Source of the DNA: Rhinopithecus roxellana | Lineage: Eukaryota > Chordata > Mammalia > Primates > Cercopithecidae | Assembly: GCF_007565055.1 (NCBI RefSeq) | Contig: NC_044554.1 | Location: 141,731,463 to 141,795,462 of the forward strand | Direction: 5' to 3' | DNA: 64,000 nt | Shown: piece by piece, positions 13,395-26,699 of the stretch | Layout of the letters: every line of letters begins with the position of its first letter | Position numbering within the stretch: position 1 is the first letter of the stretch | Program-made: the position numbers and the translations under genes | Notes under the pieces: model-generated | What the model was told of the DNA's origin: nothing | Database searches by the model: none | Seen by the model: only the letters and a program-made list of their open reading frames with translations

Positions 13395-13590
13395 TTCAGA
13401 CATTGTACTTAACACTTGATATGTAATTAATTCCTCAGAAGGATTCTAAGGGATAGGACTATTTCACAGCAGAGCCCCATTTTAAACAATGGAGACTGGG
13501 ATTTGGAAATTTAAGCAATTTGGTGAAAATAACAGTAATTTGGTGTGCCAGGGTCTTAATCAATACTCTGTACTGTGCTATGTGCAAGTA
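13395..13590 (+). mobile_element. MIR fragment
   Basis: Blocks cagacattgtacttaacacttgatatg, cccattttaaacaatggagactggg and gtgtgccagggtcttaatcaatactctgtactgtgct track the MIR consensus in order. Diverged but collinear. Confidence 0.7.
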
Positions 13591-15136
13591 AATTCTACAA
13601 GGCTAATAGTACGATACAAAGTCTTTTACCATTAAGAACGTCTGTTCCAATAGGCGTATCATTTAAAGTTCCATCATTAGAATATTTGTGAAGATTTTCT
13701 GGACTTTTAAATGTACTAAGAGATGAGGTTTCCTCAGCCCTAGCTAATACAATAGCACAGATTCGTTACTCATTATTAGTCATTACTTTCATGAGTACCT
13801 AGAGACTTAAAATAGCATAAATCAATAATCAAAATTTTTGCTAGTGTGCCTCTAAAAGAATGATTTGAAGGTCAAGTTTAATGCTTTAGACACATTTAGG
13901 TGTACATTTTTTAGAATATCCTCTTTCAATTTGTACAATTTAAATTGTAATGGAAATACAATAGCCATTTGACATTCAACATCTATCAAAATACTCATGG
14001 CAAGCTCTTCTTTAGTATTTGGGAATTCCACTTCAGTTTATTTTTTTCCTTGAAATACTATTTCTGTTTTCTTTCTCCCCAAATTCATCTCTAAGTAACA
14101 TATTTTTATATTTGAAAGTCTTTATATTAACCACCCTTTTTTTCACCCTTTGCTGTGACTACAATATATATTCATGTACATTTACATTGAAATTGAAATT
14201 TTTTTAATTTCCTGTGACAATGAGTTCTTAAGGCTTAATACTTTTCTTCTGGATTTAATTTTTATTATGATATAACTGATATGAAAATGATCATATTTTG
14301 AATTATTACAAATAATAATTCATCACCAGAACATAAAATTTATTTATTTATTTTGTTTCTTCATGAAGTGGAAATTAATGTTTCCTTATTTAGTGCCCTG
14401 AGGTTTTACATATTGAAATAATATATTGTAGTAAGATTTGATATGAAATAAGAGCTATACTTATTGAAAAAGTGTGATTATGATGATTGTGATAAGGAAG
14501 ATAGGAAAGAAGAGTCATCTTCACATGACCTCAGGCATATTCTCAAGGCAGATTAGTTTTAGGAAAGGTGCATATGAAATTCAAGGATATTGCAATTGAT
14601 TGCCATCGAACCTTGTGTACCATAATACCACCTGTGACGAGAATTCCTAGAAATCTCAGGTACCATTAGTTCTCCCACAGGGAGGAAGCAGGGATGTTTC
14701 CACAGGTGAATCTTGCAGGTCAAATAGCCTTATGACCCTGTGTGCCAAAGGGACAGAGGGACAGACGAGAAAGAGAGGGAGAGGCATTGAAAAAGGAAAT
14801 AAGGCCTATAGAAGAAAATGAAAAACCTACTCTATACAATTTTATTTTAGACAGGATAGTGCTAAAAACAGGTAATTTGTTTTTACAAAACATTTGGATT
14901 TTATTGAATTAGTATTTTTATAAAAATGTTAGCATAAATGATTTTTAACATATATTTTATAGTGCACACATGCATAAAGGATATTCTTGGCTTAAACTGT
15001 ATTAAATGGTTATTCAAGTTGTTAATTTTATCAAGGCATTAATCTTTTAATTCCTTCCATGGATATGACTTGAAATGCTGACTCAAACATAATTATGTAA
15101 AAAAATTATAATCCACTCTCTGAGAACATGTTCATT
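13591..15136. other. Mostly unassigned; faint antisense L1M trace
   Basis: About 14240-14310 (ttattatgatataactgatatg...) faintly resembles the antisense L1M 3' region seen at 2265. The rest is unassigned. No gene seen. Confidence 0.45.
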
Positions 15137-15290
15137 CAATCATTTTTTTTTTCATTCAATAAACATTGAATACCTTGTATGTGCCAGGCACTATTCTAAT
15201 TTCTGGAGATAATAGTATTGACTAAAACCAAGTCATTACCCTTATGAGGCTTCCATTCTAGAGGAAGATATAAACAATTAAAAAGATCAA
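15137..15290 (-). mobile_element. LINE-2 3' end, antisense
   Basis: ttcattcaataaacattgaa, tgtatgtgccaggcactattc, ctggagataatagtattgac and ggcttccattctagaggaag are the complement of the L2 3' terminus (whose sense end is a tgcctggcac...caataaa motif). Confidence 0.85.
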
Positions 15291-15473
15291 TATATGCAGT
15301 TTTCTCACATTATCCCAAAGTTTCTCAAGATTTTATTTTTTTCTGAATGGTAAATAAATCCAACAGATACAAATTTTATATCTTATTCTTTTTTAACACA
15401 AGACATTTTATTTTATTTATTTTAATTAATTGTTTACTAATTAATAAACAAGGGATCATTAATAACTGTTATT

Positions 15474-15487
15474 AAAACTAGTATTAA
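15474..15487. repeat. Target-site duplication of AluY
   Basis: AAAACTAGTATTAA is repeated perfectly at 15800-15813, just after the Alu tail. Confidence 0.95.
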
Positions 15488-16767
<1,280 letters not shown>

Positions 16768-17230
16768 TAGTGGGTTGAACTATGTCCCCAAAAATGCTAT
16801 GTTCAGATTCCAACACTTGTGAATGAGATCTTATTTGAAAATAGGCCCTTTGCTGCTGTAATTAGAAATTTTGAGATAAGATCATCCTGGCTTTAAGGGG
16901 GATCCTGTATCCAATGACTGGTGCCCTTATAAGAAAAAGAAAAGGAAGATTTGAGACACAGACACATTGGGGTAAGCCATGTAAAGACAGAGACAAGAGA
17001 TAAAAGTTATATATACACAAGTCAAGGAGCGCCAAGGATGCAACCACTGTCAGAAGCTAGGAGAGAGGCAAGGGACAGATCCCCTCTCAGAGTCTTCAGA
17101 AAATACAAACTGTGATGACACCTTGAATTTTGGACTTGTGACCTCCAGAATTTTAAGATAATAAATTTCTGTTGTTTAAGTCATCAAGTTTGTGGCAATT
17201 TGTTATGGCAACCCTAGATAACTCGTATAG
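16768..17230 (+). mobile_element. MLT1-type LTR (ERVL-MaLR)
   Basis: Blocks gggttgaactatgtccccaa, cttatttgaaaatagg, gatcatcctggctttaaggg, gactggtgcccttataagaa, gtaaagacagagac and the end ataataaatttctgttgtttaag...tggcaaccctag match MLT1 LTRs in order. Old (about 25% diverged by eye) and without internal sequence. Confidence 0.88.
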
Positions 17231-17567
17231 GTGGTTATTAAGACTCAAGTATTATCTTAAAATGCTTTAAGTTTAAAAAAACAGATTTTACTAAGTTATA
17301 TGCAGTATAGACAGCTTAAGAAGAATAAAAGCTTCATATATTCAGAAAATGGAAACTTAAAACAACAGCAACAGGATGCCCAATTATGATAAAATTTTCT
17401 TCTTTGATTTTTTTATTCCCAGGAAACTAATTTTTGTTCTGCCGGTCCTTGGATTAGTAGTCTGCTTTCATGAGGCAGTCCACTAACATGATTTTAAAGT
17501 TGTCTATGTGATGATGTTAGCTCTGAAGCCTGTACCTGAGTCTAGTCTTTGAAGGTGCCAATCATTT
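17231..17567. other. Unassigned spacer
   Basis: Nothing recognised. Confidence 0.55.
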
Positions 17568-17585
17568 AAAAACTCAGAGACTTTC
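17568..17585. repeat. Target-site duplication of AluY
   Basis: AAAAACTCAGAGACTTTC is repeated perfectly at 17870-17887. Confidence 0.95.
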
Positions 17586-17869
17586 GACCGGGCGCGGTGG
17601 CTCACGTCTGTGATCCCAGCGCTTTGGGAGGCTGAGGCGGGTGGATCACGAGGTCAGGAGATTGAGAACATCCTGGCTAACATGCTGAAATCCCGTCTCT
17701 ACTAAAAATACAAAAAATTCGCCGGGCATGGTGGCGGGCGCCTGTAGTCCCAGCTAATCTGGAGGCTGAGGCAGGAGAATGGCGTGAACCCGGGAGAGCC
17801 GAGATCGGGCTACTGCATTATGGCCTGGGTGACAGAGCGAGACTCCGTCTCAAAAAAAAAAAAAAAAAA
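17586..17869 (+). mobile_element. AluY with a 15-bp internal deletion
   Basis: Starts gaccgggcgcggtggctcac and carries ggatcacgaggtcaggagat and gaatggcgtgaacccgggag. The segment normally following this (gcggagcttgcagtg) is missing, so 'cccgggag' joins straight to 'agccgagatcg'. A pure A-tail follows. Bracketed by a perfect 18-bp target duplication. Confidence 0.95.
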
Positions 17870-18143
17870 AAAAACTCAGAGACTTTCTTTATTGGTTTAT
17901 CGCTTATGGTAGAGACTTCAGGTAAGCATCAGAATAAAACAAAATTGTATATAGATGAAAGAGACTTGATGGCTGTTACTAATTTGTCACCACAATCAGA
18001 AATATTGTTATAATAAAAAGTACCCAAATAAAAAATAGTAAGATTTTCTATTGGGGTATAATACATAACAAACTTATAAGAGTTTTGAGCAGTTTTCCTC
18101 CTGGGGATAAAGCACATTAAATAGGGAAGACATTGACAAATTC

Positions 18144-18962
18144 TGATATGGACAGGAGACAGGAAAATACTGGGTAGAAGAGGGTGGTTCCCCAGCAAAC
18201 GCTCCACTCTCAAGCCTGGATACCCACGGCTCTATGTGAGAACAGGCACTCAAATTTTTTAATGTTTTCATGCCTAAAAAGTTGCCTTTTGGCCCTCCAC
18301 ACCCCCTATCCTGTACCCATATAAACCCCAAACCCCTGGCTCCAGAAGCAGACACGGAGATGAGGAGATGATCAGACAAATGGCAGAATGGCATGGCAGA
18401 GAAGGAGAGAAGAGAAGGAACGTCGGCGTCGGCAGGAGTTTAGCTGGGGACGGTCAGAGAATTGGCCACTGGAATGCCAAAATGCAGAGGAAGATCATCT
18501 TCCTACACCATCGTCTGTCCAGCTCCCCATCCGTCCTGCTGAGAGTCACCTCCATCACTCAATAAAACCTCCGCATTCATCCTTCAAGTCAGTGTGCGAC
18601 CCAATTCTTCCAGGATGTTGGACAAGGGATTGGGATACAGAAAGCTGTCACACTGGCCCTGTGTTCTTGCAAAAAGGCAGAGGGTCCACTAAGCTGGTTA
18701 ACACTTAAGCTGTCCATGGATGGCAAGACTAAAGGAGCACACTGTAACACATGCCCATTTGGGCTTTGGGTGTCACAGACACCCACCCCTAGATGCTGCT
18801 GTGGGGCCAGAAGCCAAAAGTGCTTGCCTCAGTTCCCTCACCTGTCCATCTGCCTGCTCCCCCTCCCATAAGGGGTTTAAGCTGAACAGAGAGCCACACT
18901 CCTGTCACACATCCTGCGGGGTTGGGGAGGGGGTCACGGAAACTCTCCCGTTTAAACTCCAG
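18144..18962 (+). mobile_element. Probable ERV1 (gammaretrovirus-like) LTR, family not assigned
   Basis: An 0.8-kb block, GC-richer than its surroundings, with LTR architecture: TG at 18144 (tgatatggacaggagacagg), TATA-like catataaac at 18319, polyadenylation signal AATAAA at 18561 in ctcaataaaacctccgc, then a long U5-like part (aattcttccaggatgttgg, tgtccatggatggcaagac, ggtcacggaaactctcccg). The order TATA, AATAAA, U5 reads on the plus strand. I believe it is a class I LTR, but the ends are approximate, no target duplication was found, and I do not name the subfamily. No gag, pol or env sequence adjoins it, so it looks solitary. Frames at 18368-18980 lie inside it and are not genes. Confidence 0.7.
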
Positions 18963-19754
18963 GATTTTCCGTATTTCTGAATATTTGTATTAATACAATT
19001 TTACCTAGATAATACACACAGTATCCAGAAAAGTCTGTCTCTCCTAACCTGACAACTTTTCCCAAGTAACTCTTGTAATAATATCACATCACCTGAACAA
19101 AAATTTGACTCATATCTTTCTTTCTGTAAGGTTAAAGAACATATCTTGGTGATTTCTCATGGAGCCTCTCGGAAATCTCAAATATAGGTTTAGGTGCAAA
19201 ATATGCCCTGAAAATGTTTTCATTATTTTCTGAATTCAGGGATCAATTTAGGGAAGGCAAAATCAAGAGCTGTCAGAGGCAGTTTTGGAGCTTTAATAGT
19301 ATAGAACGGGTATCTAAGAAACAATTCGTAGTTGCCTATTTAATAAAACTGATGTTATTTTAAAAACAAACCTAGAGGATATCATTATAAGAACATTATC
19401 TCTTGCATAAGTGCGGAAGTTTTGTTCTTTTTAATTTTTTTTCTTAAATAATTGGGAACATAATAAAGTCAATATAAAGCACAGAAAATTGTTCTGGTGA
19501 GATAAAGCCTCTGCTATCTAGGCAGGTTGCATAGAAATAAAGAAAACCCTTTCATAAAGTAGCTTAAAGCACAAATCAGTAAACTAAGGATGTGAGCCCC
19601 TCAAAAGTGAGCAAATGTTACTAAAAATTTAGCAGACTTCATGGCTTCTTTTCAGATGTAGGTACATTAAATCAAGACTAACAAAATCCACTTTCCAAGT
19701 TTTGTCCTTTATTATGCTCTTTCATATTTGCAACATGTTGAGCCTTTTTTTTAG
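18963..19754. other. Unassigned spacer
   Basis: No gene or named repeat recognised. Confidence 0.55.
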
Positions 19755-20262
19755 GACATCATATGGTCTGGGGGTCCTTGGAAAACCCTCAGAAGATCTG
19801 TGAGGTCAAAATTATTTTTATAATAATGTTAAAATGTCATTTGTCTTTTTTATTCTCATCCTCTCATAAATGTGCATTGGAGTTTTCCAGAAGCTATAGG
19901 CATGATACTGCCATAGATTGGATGCAGAAGCAGGTTGAGAATCTACCTCTTCTCTATTAATTTATATTAAAGACATTTACAAAAATATATATCAATGTTA
20001 CTCTTCTCACTAAGTTTTTTGAAAACATTATTTTTATAAAAATGTTTTCTATTAACATGAAATTTGCTTACCACTTCTATCTCTAAATAAATCAGTGAGC
20101 CAGTATTTAAATAGTATTTAAACATTTTCTGTTATAATGTTTAATATGGCAAAAAATTATAGTTCTAATCTGCAAAATTATGCTGTTTGAGATCTTCAGC
20201 AATTTCTAAGAGTGGAAAGCTATTCAGAGACCAAAAGGTTTGGGAAATGCAGCTTTAAGAAA
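19755..20262 (-). mobile_element. hAT-Charlie-type DNA transposon relic
   Basis: Collinear blocks ggggtccttggaaaaccct, attggatgcagaagcaggttgag, ttacaaaaatatatatcaatg, actcttctcactaag, aaaatgttttctattaacatg and, at the end, taagagtggaaagctattcag plus agagaccaaaaggtttggga match the complement of MER1/Charlie-group hAT elements, whose forward terminus reads like ctcaaac...ttggtctc. Internally deleted; no transposase remains. Confidence 0.75.
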
Positions 20263-20889
20263 GTTCTACTTTTTCCTTAAAAAGCAAACACACATACACA
20301 GTCATTTTTCTCTGTCACCATTACTCCCTGTTTAGTCTCAACCAACATATTAATTACAACTTTTAACCAGAGTAACCAACTTCTATTTCTAAAGTCATTG
20401 GAAGAAACTCATTTCTTAAAATGTAATTTTAAATGTATACATAGACCATCCTTTTAGTTCTGAACTATATAGGCAGAGAAAATAGTAACATCTAAGTAAG
20501 TGAAAAAAAGCTCAGGAAGATTAAAGGGACTAGACACAAAGGAGCACATGTTTTAGAGATTAACAAAACTTCATTAAAATCACAAGTTATCACACAGGGA
20601 ATTCAATATTCACTAAGAGACAGGCTCCCTATTTTATGAATGTTGCCAGAAAAACCTAACAAGAGGACAGGAAGGAGGCCTGTCAGAATCAGAGCCAAAG
20701 CAAATAGGCTTTAGTTAAAAAGACTTGGTAGACTCACTGAACAGCAACACACAACTGACTATCTTACTTCTCCCTAAAGGAATGGCAAAACCTGCACTAT
20801 CTGAAAATTAACTAAAGGTCTAATGACAGACAGGAGCTCCCCAAGAGACTTTCTTTAGTAAAGATGATCATGTTACCTATGGTAGTGTC
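20263..20889. other. Unassigned spacer
   Basis: Nothing recognised. Confidence 0.55.
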
Positions 20890-21240
20890 TCTATCCGTTC
20901 AGGTTGCTGTAATAAAAGTGCCATAGATGGGATGGCTTATAAATAACAGAAATTTATTTCTTACAGTTCTGAATGCTGAAAAGTCCAACATCAAGGCTCC
21001 AGAAGTGCCTGGTGAAGGTCTGCATTCTGGTTCATAGATGGCATCTAAGCTGAGCTCTCACATGATGGAAAAAGTAACAGACCTCTCCTGGGCCTCTTCT
21101 ATAAGGGTGCTTATGAAAGATAAATGATAAGCCCTCCTGACCTAATTACCTTCAAAGGCACCACCTTCTAGTATCATCACACTGGTGATTAAGCTTCAAC
21201 ATATGAAGGGTGAGGAGACATAAACATTCAATCTATAGCA
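20890..21240 (-). mobile_element. MLT1-type LTR, antisense
   Basis: Complement of an MLT1 LTR: ttcaggttgctgtaataaaag, aacagaaatttatttcttacag, gacctaattaccttcaaagg, cttcaacatatgaagggtg and caatctatagca run in the expected reversed order. Confidence 0.85.
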
Positions 21241-21689
21241 TGTCCATTTTGCTTACTGTTTTCTGCAAAAACTGGATCTTAGTAGGAAATGATGACCAAA
21301 CAACAGAGTACAATCAGAGCCTGGTGAAAAAGAAGAAACTACACATGAATGTGGAAAGTCAGTTAGGCTTGAGGAATTTCTAGAAATTGCTCGTGCAGTC
21401 AACACAGTTTTATACTGTTGCTAATAAAGCAATCCATACACTTATTGACTGAGAGAGATGGCACCATCTAGGCTTTAAAGAAGCATTGCATGAACAAAAA
21501 GCAATGCTGAGATAGCAAGTTTTTGCTATCACATTGGGAAGCATTATAGAGAATGATTATACTCACTATAGCCAATACATTGGACTAGAAGCACTCACAT
21601 ACTGACTTCACACCTTTTGTGGAGGACTATTGGCCAAGTGTTAAATTAAAGTGTTATTTAAATTAAATATTAATTAAATTAAAGTGTTA
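21241..21689. other. Unassigned spacer
   Basis: Nothing recognised apart from AT-rich aattaaat repetition at about 21655-21685. Confidence 0.55.
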
Positions 21690-21690
21690 A

Positions 21691-22008
<318 letters not shown>

Positions 22009-22110
22009 AAACGATGACAGTCCTTTAATGCAGCAATTTTACTAACAGAAACTTACCTTAAATAAACACTTAGATGTTGTCACAAAATGTTATTATAGTG
22101 TGTTAATAAT

Positions 22111-22121
22111 AATACACAGGT
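22111..22121. repeat. Target-site duplication of AluY
   Basis: AATACACAGGT recurs perfectly at 22426-22436 after the A-tail. Confidence 0.93.
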
Positions 22122-22494
<373 letters not shown>

Positions 22495-22549
22495 TCATCC
22501 ATGTAATAAAACACTATTAGTAGTTACAAATAATAATGTGACTTCATTT

Positions 22550-23635
22550 AATTTGTTTATTCACTTGGCAAATATTTAACTGCTCATAATATTCTAGGTA
22601 CTATTCTATATTCTGGGCACACAGAAATGAATAAAACAGAAAAAGCTCTCCCTCCCTAGAGATTACATTCTAGCTACAGAGAGTATTAAGCAATGTACAT
22701 AGTATATTAGCACTAAGAAGAAAAATTAAGCAGTTAAATGGGATGGAAGGATTTTAAATAATGTGGCTGAGAAAGGACCCTCTGAAAGGGTGGTATTTGC
22801 AACAAGATCTAAAGTAGGTGAGAGAATAAGTCACCCGTGTATGGAGGAATAGCACCTAACCCAGAAGGAAGGGCAAATTCCAGTGCCCCTGAGCAACAGA
22901 AAGGAGCCTGCATGGACTGAGAGGAATAAGCAAAAATGTGAGCAGTAGGAGATGAGGTCAAGGAGGAAACGAGGTCCTGTGATGGGCTTTGGAAAGGATG
23001 GAGGAGAGAAGAAATGTGAACTTTCCACATTGTAATAAGATCACTCTGGTTGCTGCATTTAGAAAAGACTAGAATTACCTAAGAGTAGAAGGAAGGAGAC
23101 CAATAGCAAAGTTTCTTCAATAATCTAAACAAGGGATAATGGGGGCTTGGACCTGGGCGTAGGAGGTGGTAAGCAGTAAGATTCAGGATTTATTTATGTC
23201 AACAGAACGTTTTTAAAAATCAGACCCAATGTGGGATATTAGTAAACAAGTTAAAAAATAGTTCAAGGTTTTTTTCTTGAGTAACAGAAAGGATAGAGCT
23301 GTCATTCAATGATATAGGGAAGAGGAGTAGGTTTGGCAGATAACATCAGAAAATCAGGTTTGAACTTGAACTTTGAAGTTTTTAATATTAAGTTTGAGAT
23401 GCCTATGAAACCTCCAAATGAAAATATTAGTCAGTTGTATGCAGCAGTAAGGAATTCAGGGAAGGTAGCAGAGTAGAGATATATATTTGGGAGATGCCAC
23501 CATGCAAATGATATTTAACGGTATCCGACTGTATGTGTACTAAGAAAATGATTGTGGAACTAGAGGGAAAGTACTGTAAAGACTAAGCCCAATAATATTC
23601 TAATGTTTAGAGACAGAATTGAGGAAAAGTCAGTC
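22550..23635 (-). mobile_element. LINE-2, long antisense copy (left part)
   Basis: Starts at the reversed L2 3' end (tattctaggtactattctat, attacattctagctac) and runs into the end of ORF2: gatcactctggttgctgc, aatgggggcttggacc, aagtttgagatgcctatgaaac. The minus-strand translation of 23478-23516 is KYHLHGGISQIYI, aligning with the L2/CR1 reverse-transcriptase YADD neighbourhood. The catalytic Y-A-D-D has become H-G-G-I, so it is dead. It resumes beyond the AluS at 23977. Confidence 0.82.
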
Positions 23636-23648
23636 AAAAAGACCAAGA

Positions 23649-23929
23649 GGCTGGGCGCGGTGGCTCACGCTTGTAATTCCAGCACTTGGGGAGGCTGAGG
23701 CGGGCAGATCACCTGAGGTCAGAAGTTCAAGACCAGCCTGGCCAACATGGTGAAACCCCGTCTCTACAAAAATATAAAAATTTAGCCAAGCATGGTGGTG
23801 GGCACTTGTAATCCCAGCTATTTGGAAGACTGAGGCAGGAGAATTGCTTAAACCTGAGAGGCGGAGGTTGCAGTAAGCCAAGATCATGCTACTATACTCC
23901 AGCCTGGGCAACAGAGTGAGACTTTGTCT

Positions 23930-23971
<42 letters not shown>
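23649..23971 (+). mobile_element. AluS with very long pure A-tail
   Basis: ggctgggcgcggtggctcac start, cacctgaggtcagaagttc, aattgcttaaacctgagagg. The A-run from 23931 to 23976 is an uninterrupted 40-plus bases. Target duplication AAAAAGACCAAGA at 23636-23648 and 23972-23984. Inserted into the antisense L2. The lysine-rich frame at 23924-24115 is the tail read as protein. Confidence 0.95.
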
Positions 23972-23978
<7 letters not shown>

Positions 23979-23984
23979 CCAAGA

Positions 23985-24150
23985 AAGAGCAGTCAGAAAA
24001 GCAAAATCAGAAGAGCTCTGGAAGTCACATGAAGACAGTGGTTCAAGAAAAAAAAAAACAACAGAGATCCACAGTGTCAAGTAAAATGAAGAATGAAGCT
24101 TGCACATTGAAATAGAAGTTAGTGGGGAACTTATCATAGAACCGTTTCAA
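23985..24150 (-). mobile_element. LINE-2, antisense (right part)
   Basis: gagcagtcagaaaagcaaaa, gacagtggttcaag and acagtgtcaagtaaaatgaag continue the same L2 beyond the Alu, further toward its 5' side. Confidence 0.7.
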
Positions 24151-25282
24151 TGGAATGGGTATAAAAGTCCAATTAAATCTATATTTATAGATATGTAACA
24201 TTTCTAAATCATGTTTAAGAGCAAAAGTAGCATATAAAACAACACATACTTGGAAAATTATATATATACATATATATGTTTATGTGTGTGTGTTTATATG
24301 TGCATACATGTGTATGTTTGGTATTTAAATACATACATAGAAAAAATCTGAAATAAAATCTTCCAAGATAGTAATAGAGACTATTTTAGCAAGTGAGACT
24401 TTAAAATATTTACTTTTTATGTTACCGCTACAGCTTTTTTTCTAATTACTATTACTCTTGCAATCAGAGAAAAATAAAAATCCCAATAAAGCAATCTCTT
24501 AAAAAATAAGGAAAAAAATACATAAAGAAACAGTAAGGTAATCCGTATTATGGTAAAAATATTTGTAAGATAAAGGATAAGTTAAAGAACTTTTAGTTCC
24601 TCTTAAATCAGGAAATGTTTCACACAAGTTTGGTTGTAAAATATATTTGTATTTAAACATTTGAAGAAGTTCATAGAACCCTTTCTTCTTACACTGTATT
24701 GTTTAGTAAAATGTGTTCTTTCACTTAAAAATACAAATCTGATTTCAATTTCTCTTAATGGTTTAAAAACAAGATGCTGAATTTACAAAATTGAAGAATA
24801 TGCATTAGAAAGATGGAATTTCATTCCTTTTTGCTACAAATTTATTCTATTTTTTTCTACAGCTGAATAAGTGTTTAGTGTAGTAAGAACTTATATTTGC
24901 ATATTTTAATAGTGATATACTTCAGGGAGGCCTCAGTTTACCAAAAAATATTATCAAACATAATTATGACTCAGGAAGCAGCTGTATCCCATTTCCAAAG
25001 AAAAAAATGTACCATGCCGAACTGTTTAAAAGAAGTAATATAGTGGTAAATTTTTTTTTCATGTGATTTAGTTTGAAATACTGTGCCTAAAATGCTGAGC
25101 TTGAAGTCCCATAAAGCTTGGTATGCTTTGCAAAAAGCACACCCAGTTTAATTTAGGCCAGGCCTCCTTTCGCTTTGAAGAAACAAAAAAGAAACATTAG
25201 CTGTTCTTGACCTTATCCTTAGGAATCAACTCAAGACTTCCCAGTGGTCATGGTGATATCCATTGCAAACTGAGATAATTTC

Positions 25283-25312
25283 TGAATGAATGAATGAATG
25301 AACGAATGAAAA
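25283..25312. repeat. (TGAA)n microsatellite
   Basis: Seven TGAA units, with one TGAAC variant. Confidence 0.85.
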
Positions 25313-25864
25313 CAATGAGTTACATTTTATCTTAATAGAATGTAAATGTAAATCCTTGAGTGGCTTATAATCAATGTATTTTTCATTGATCTGAGGCAGT
25401 TTTCTTTCAAAACTATAATAGCTTTCTATAATAGCTTCAGGTATGCACTACTATTTTTAGACCAAGTCTCATTGTGCTGTATCACCTATGTAAAATATGT
25501 TTAAAGAAATAATTTATATATTTACTCCTAGGTTCAAATAATATAAATAAGGCTTAGTCTATCTCAGATTTGTTATTCCCATCTTCCTGTCTCCTGTTAT
25601 AAGAACTACCCTCCTCTCTCATAGTCACTCTGAAAATACCTTGCCTTTCAATATCTCCATAATTAGAGCTTAGAACACAAATAATATTTGTGTTAAATAA
25701 CCAAAAACTTTTATCCTGATCTCATAGAGAGAAGTTCAAATGACAAAAGCATATGGAATGCATATTTTAGTCTATAAAACAACAAAAAATAAAGCAATGA
25801 ATGATAGATAAAAGTTATTAAAGGGAATGATATGAAATATGTGAAAATATTTGATTATTCCAAA

Positions 25865-26070
25865 GGAATATAAGAAATGAAGACATATATATTAGTCTAA
25901 TATAATATACATAACTAATATATAAATATATAATCAATATATAAATATATAACATATATTAGTCTTATAATAATGTCTAATATATAAGAAAGGAAGACTA
26001 ATATATGTATTAATCTAACATATATTAGCTGAATATATTATATTATATATAATTATATTTTATATACAGG
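25865..26070. repeat. TA-rich degenerate tandem duplication
   Basis: A unit beginning tataagaaatgaagac (about 25869) recurs about 115 bp later as tataagaaaggaagac (about 25984). Between and after them, short attagtct/agactaat words repeat on both strands. It abuts the L1M fragment. Confidence 0.65.
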
Positions 26071-26084
26071 AAAATGGTAGACAA

Positions 26085-26402
26085 ATTCAACAATGCCAAG
26101 AACTACATTAAATGTAAATGGACCAAACATTCCTATTAAGAGACAGAGAAATCAGTATAAATTTTAAGAAATATCCAAAAATATGCTTCTTACAAGAGAA
26201 ACACTTAAAATTTAAAAACACAAAGCTGAATGGAAATAGTGTTACCATGCATTTACTAATCTTAAAAAAGTTGTTAATAACTATATTAATATCAGACAAA
26301 GTAGACTACAAACAAGCAATACTATCATACATAAAATGAAAGTTATTTGATAAAGGGTCAATTCATCAAAAAGATGTAACAACACAAATATTAATTTAAA
26401 AA
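26085..26402 (+). mobile_element. Old L1M ORF2 fragment (endonuclease region)
   Basis: attaaatgtaaatggaccaa, ttaagagacagagaaatc, cttacaagagaaacactta, atattaatatcagacaaagtag and gggtcaattcatcaaaaag correspond in order to codons near 10-110 of L1 ORF2. Heavily mutated. Confidence 0.8.
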
Positions 26403-26549
26403 GAGTTTTACATACCTGTAATCCAAGCCCTCTGGAAGGCCAAGGCAGGAAGATCACTTAAGCCCAGGTGTTCAAGGTTGTAGTGAACTGTCACTGTGCC
26501 ACTGCACCTCAGCCTAGGTGACTGAGCAAGACCCTGAAAAAAAAAAAAG
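26403..26549 (+). mobile_element. Alu monomer (FLAM/FRAM type)
   Basis: One monomer only: cctgtaatccaagccctctgg, gatcacttaagcccaggtgtt, gtgccactgcacctcagc and gactgagcaagaccctg, then A-tail. It lacks the second monomer, so it belongs to the free-monomer class that predates dimeric Alu, or is a deletion product. Confidence 0.8.
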
Positions 26550-26699
26550 TTTCAAATCAGGAAGAAAAATTATCAGAACTAAAGAAAGAATAAGGCAAGT
26601 TTGCAATAAAAGTAGAATTTTTGTAGAAGTTTATCACTTCTTTTTCACTAATCTATAAAACAAATGGTTAAAATAAGCATATAGAACATTTGAACAGCA

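Larger units (their letters stand above)
24151..26084. other. AT-rich spacer with simple repeats
   Basis: No gene recognised. Contains TA/TG simple sequence at 24256-24320, TGAA tetramers at 25283-25312, and a TA-rich duplicated block at 25865-26070 listed separately. Confidence 0.55.
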
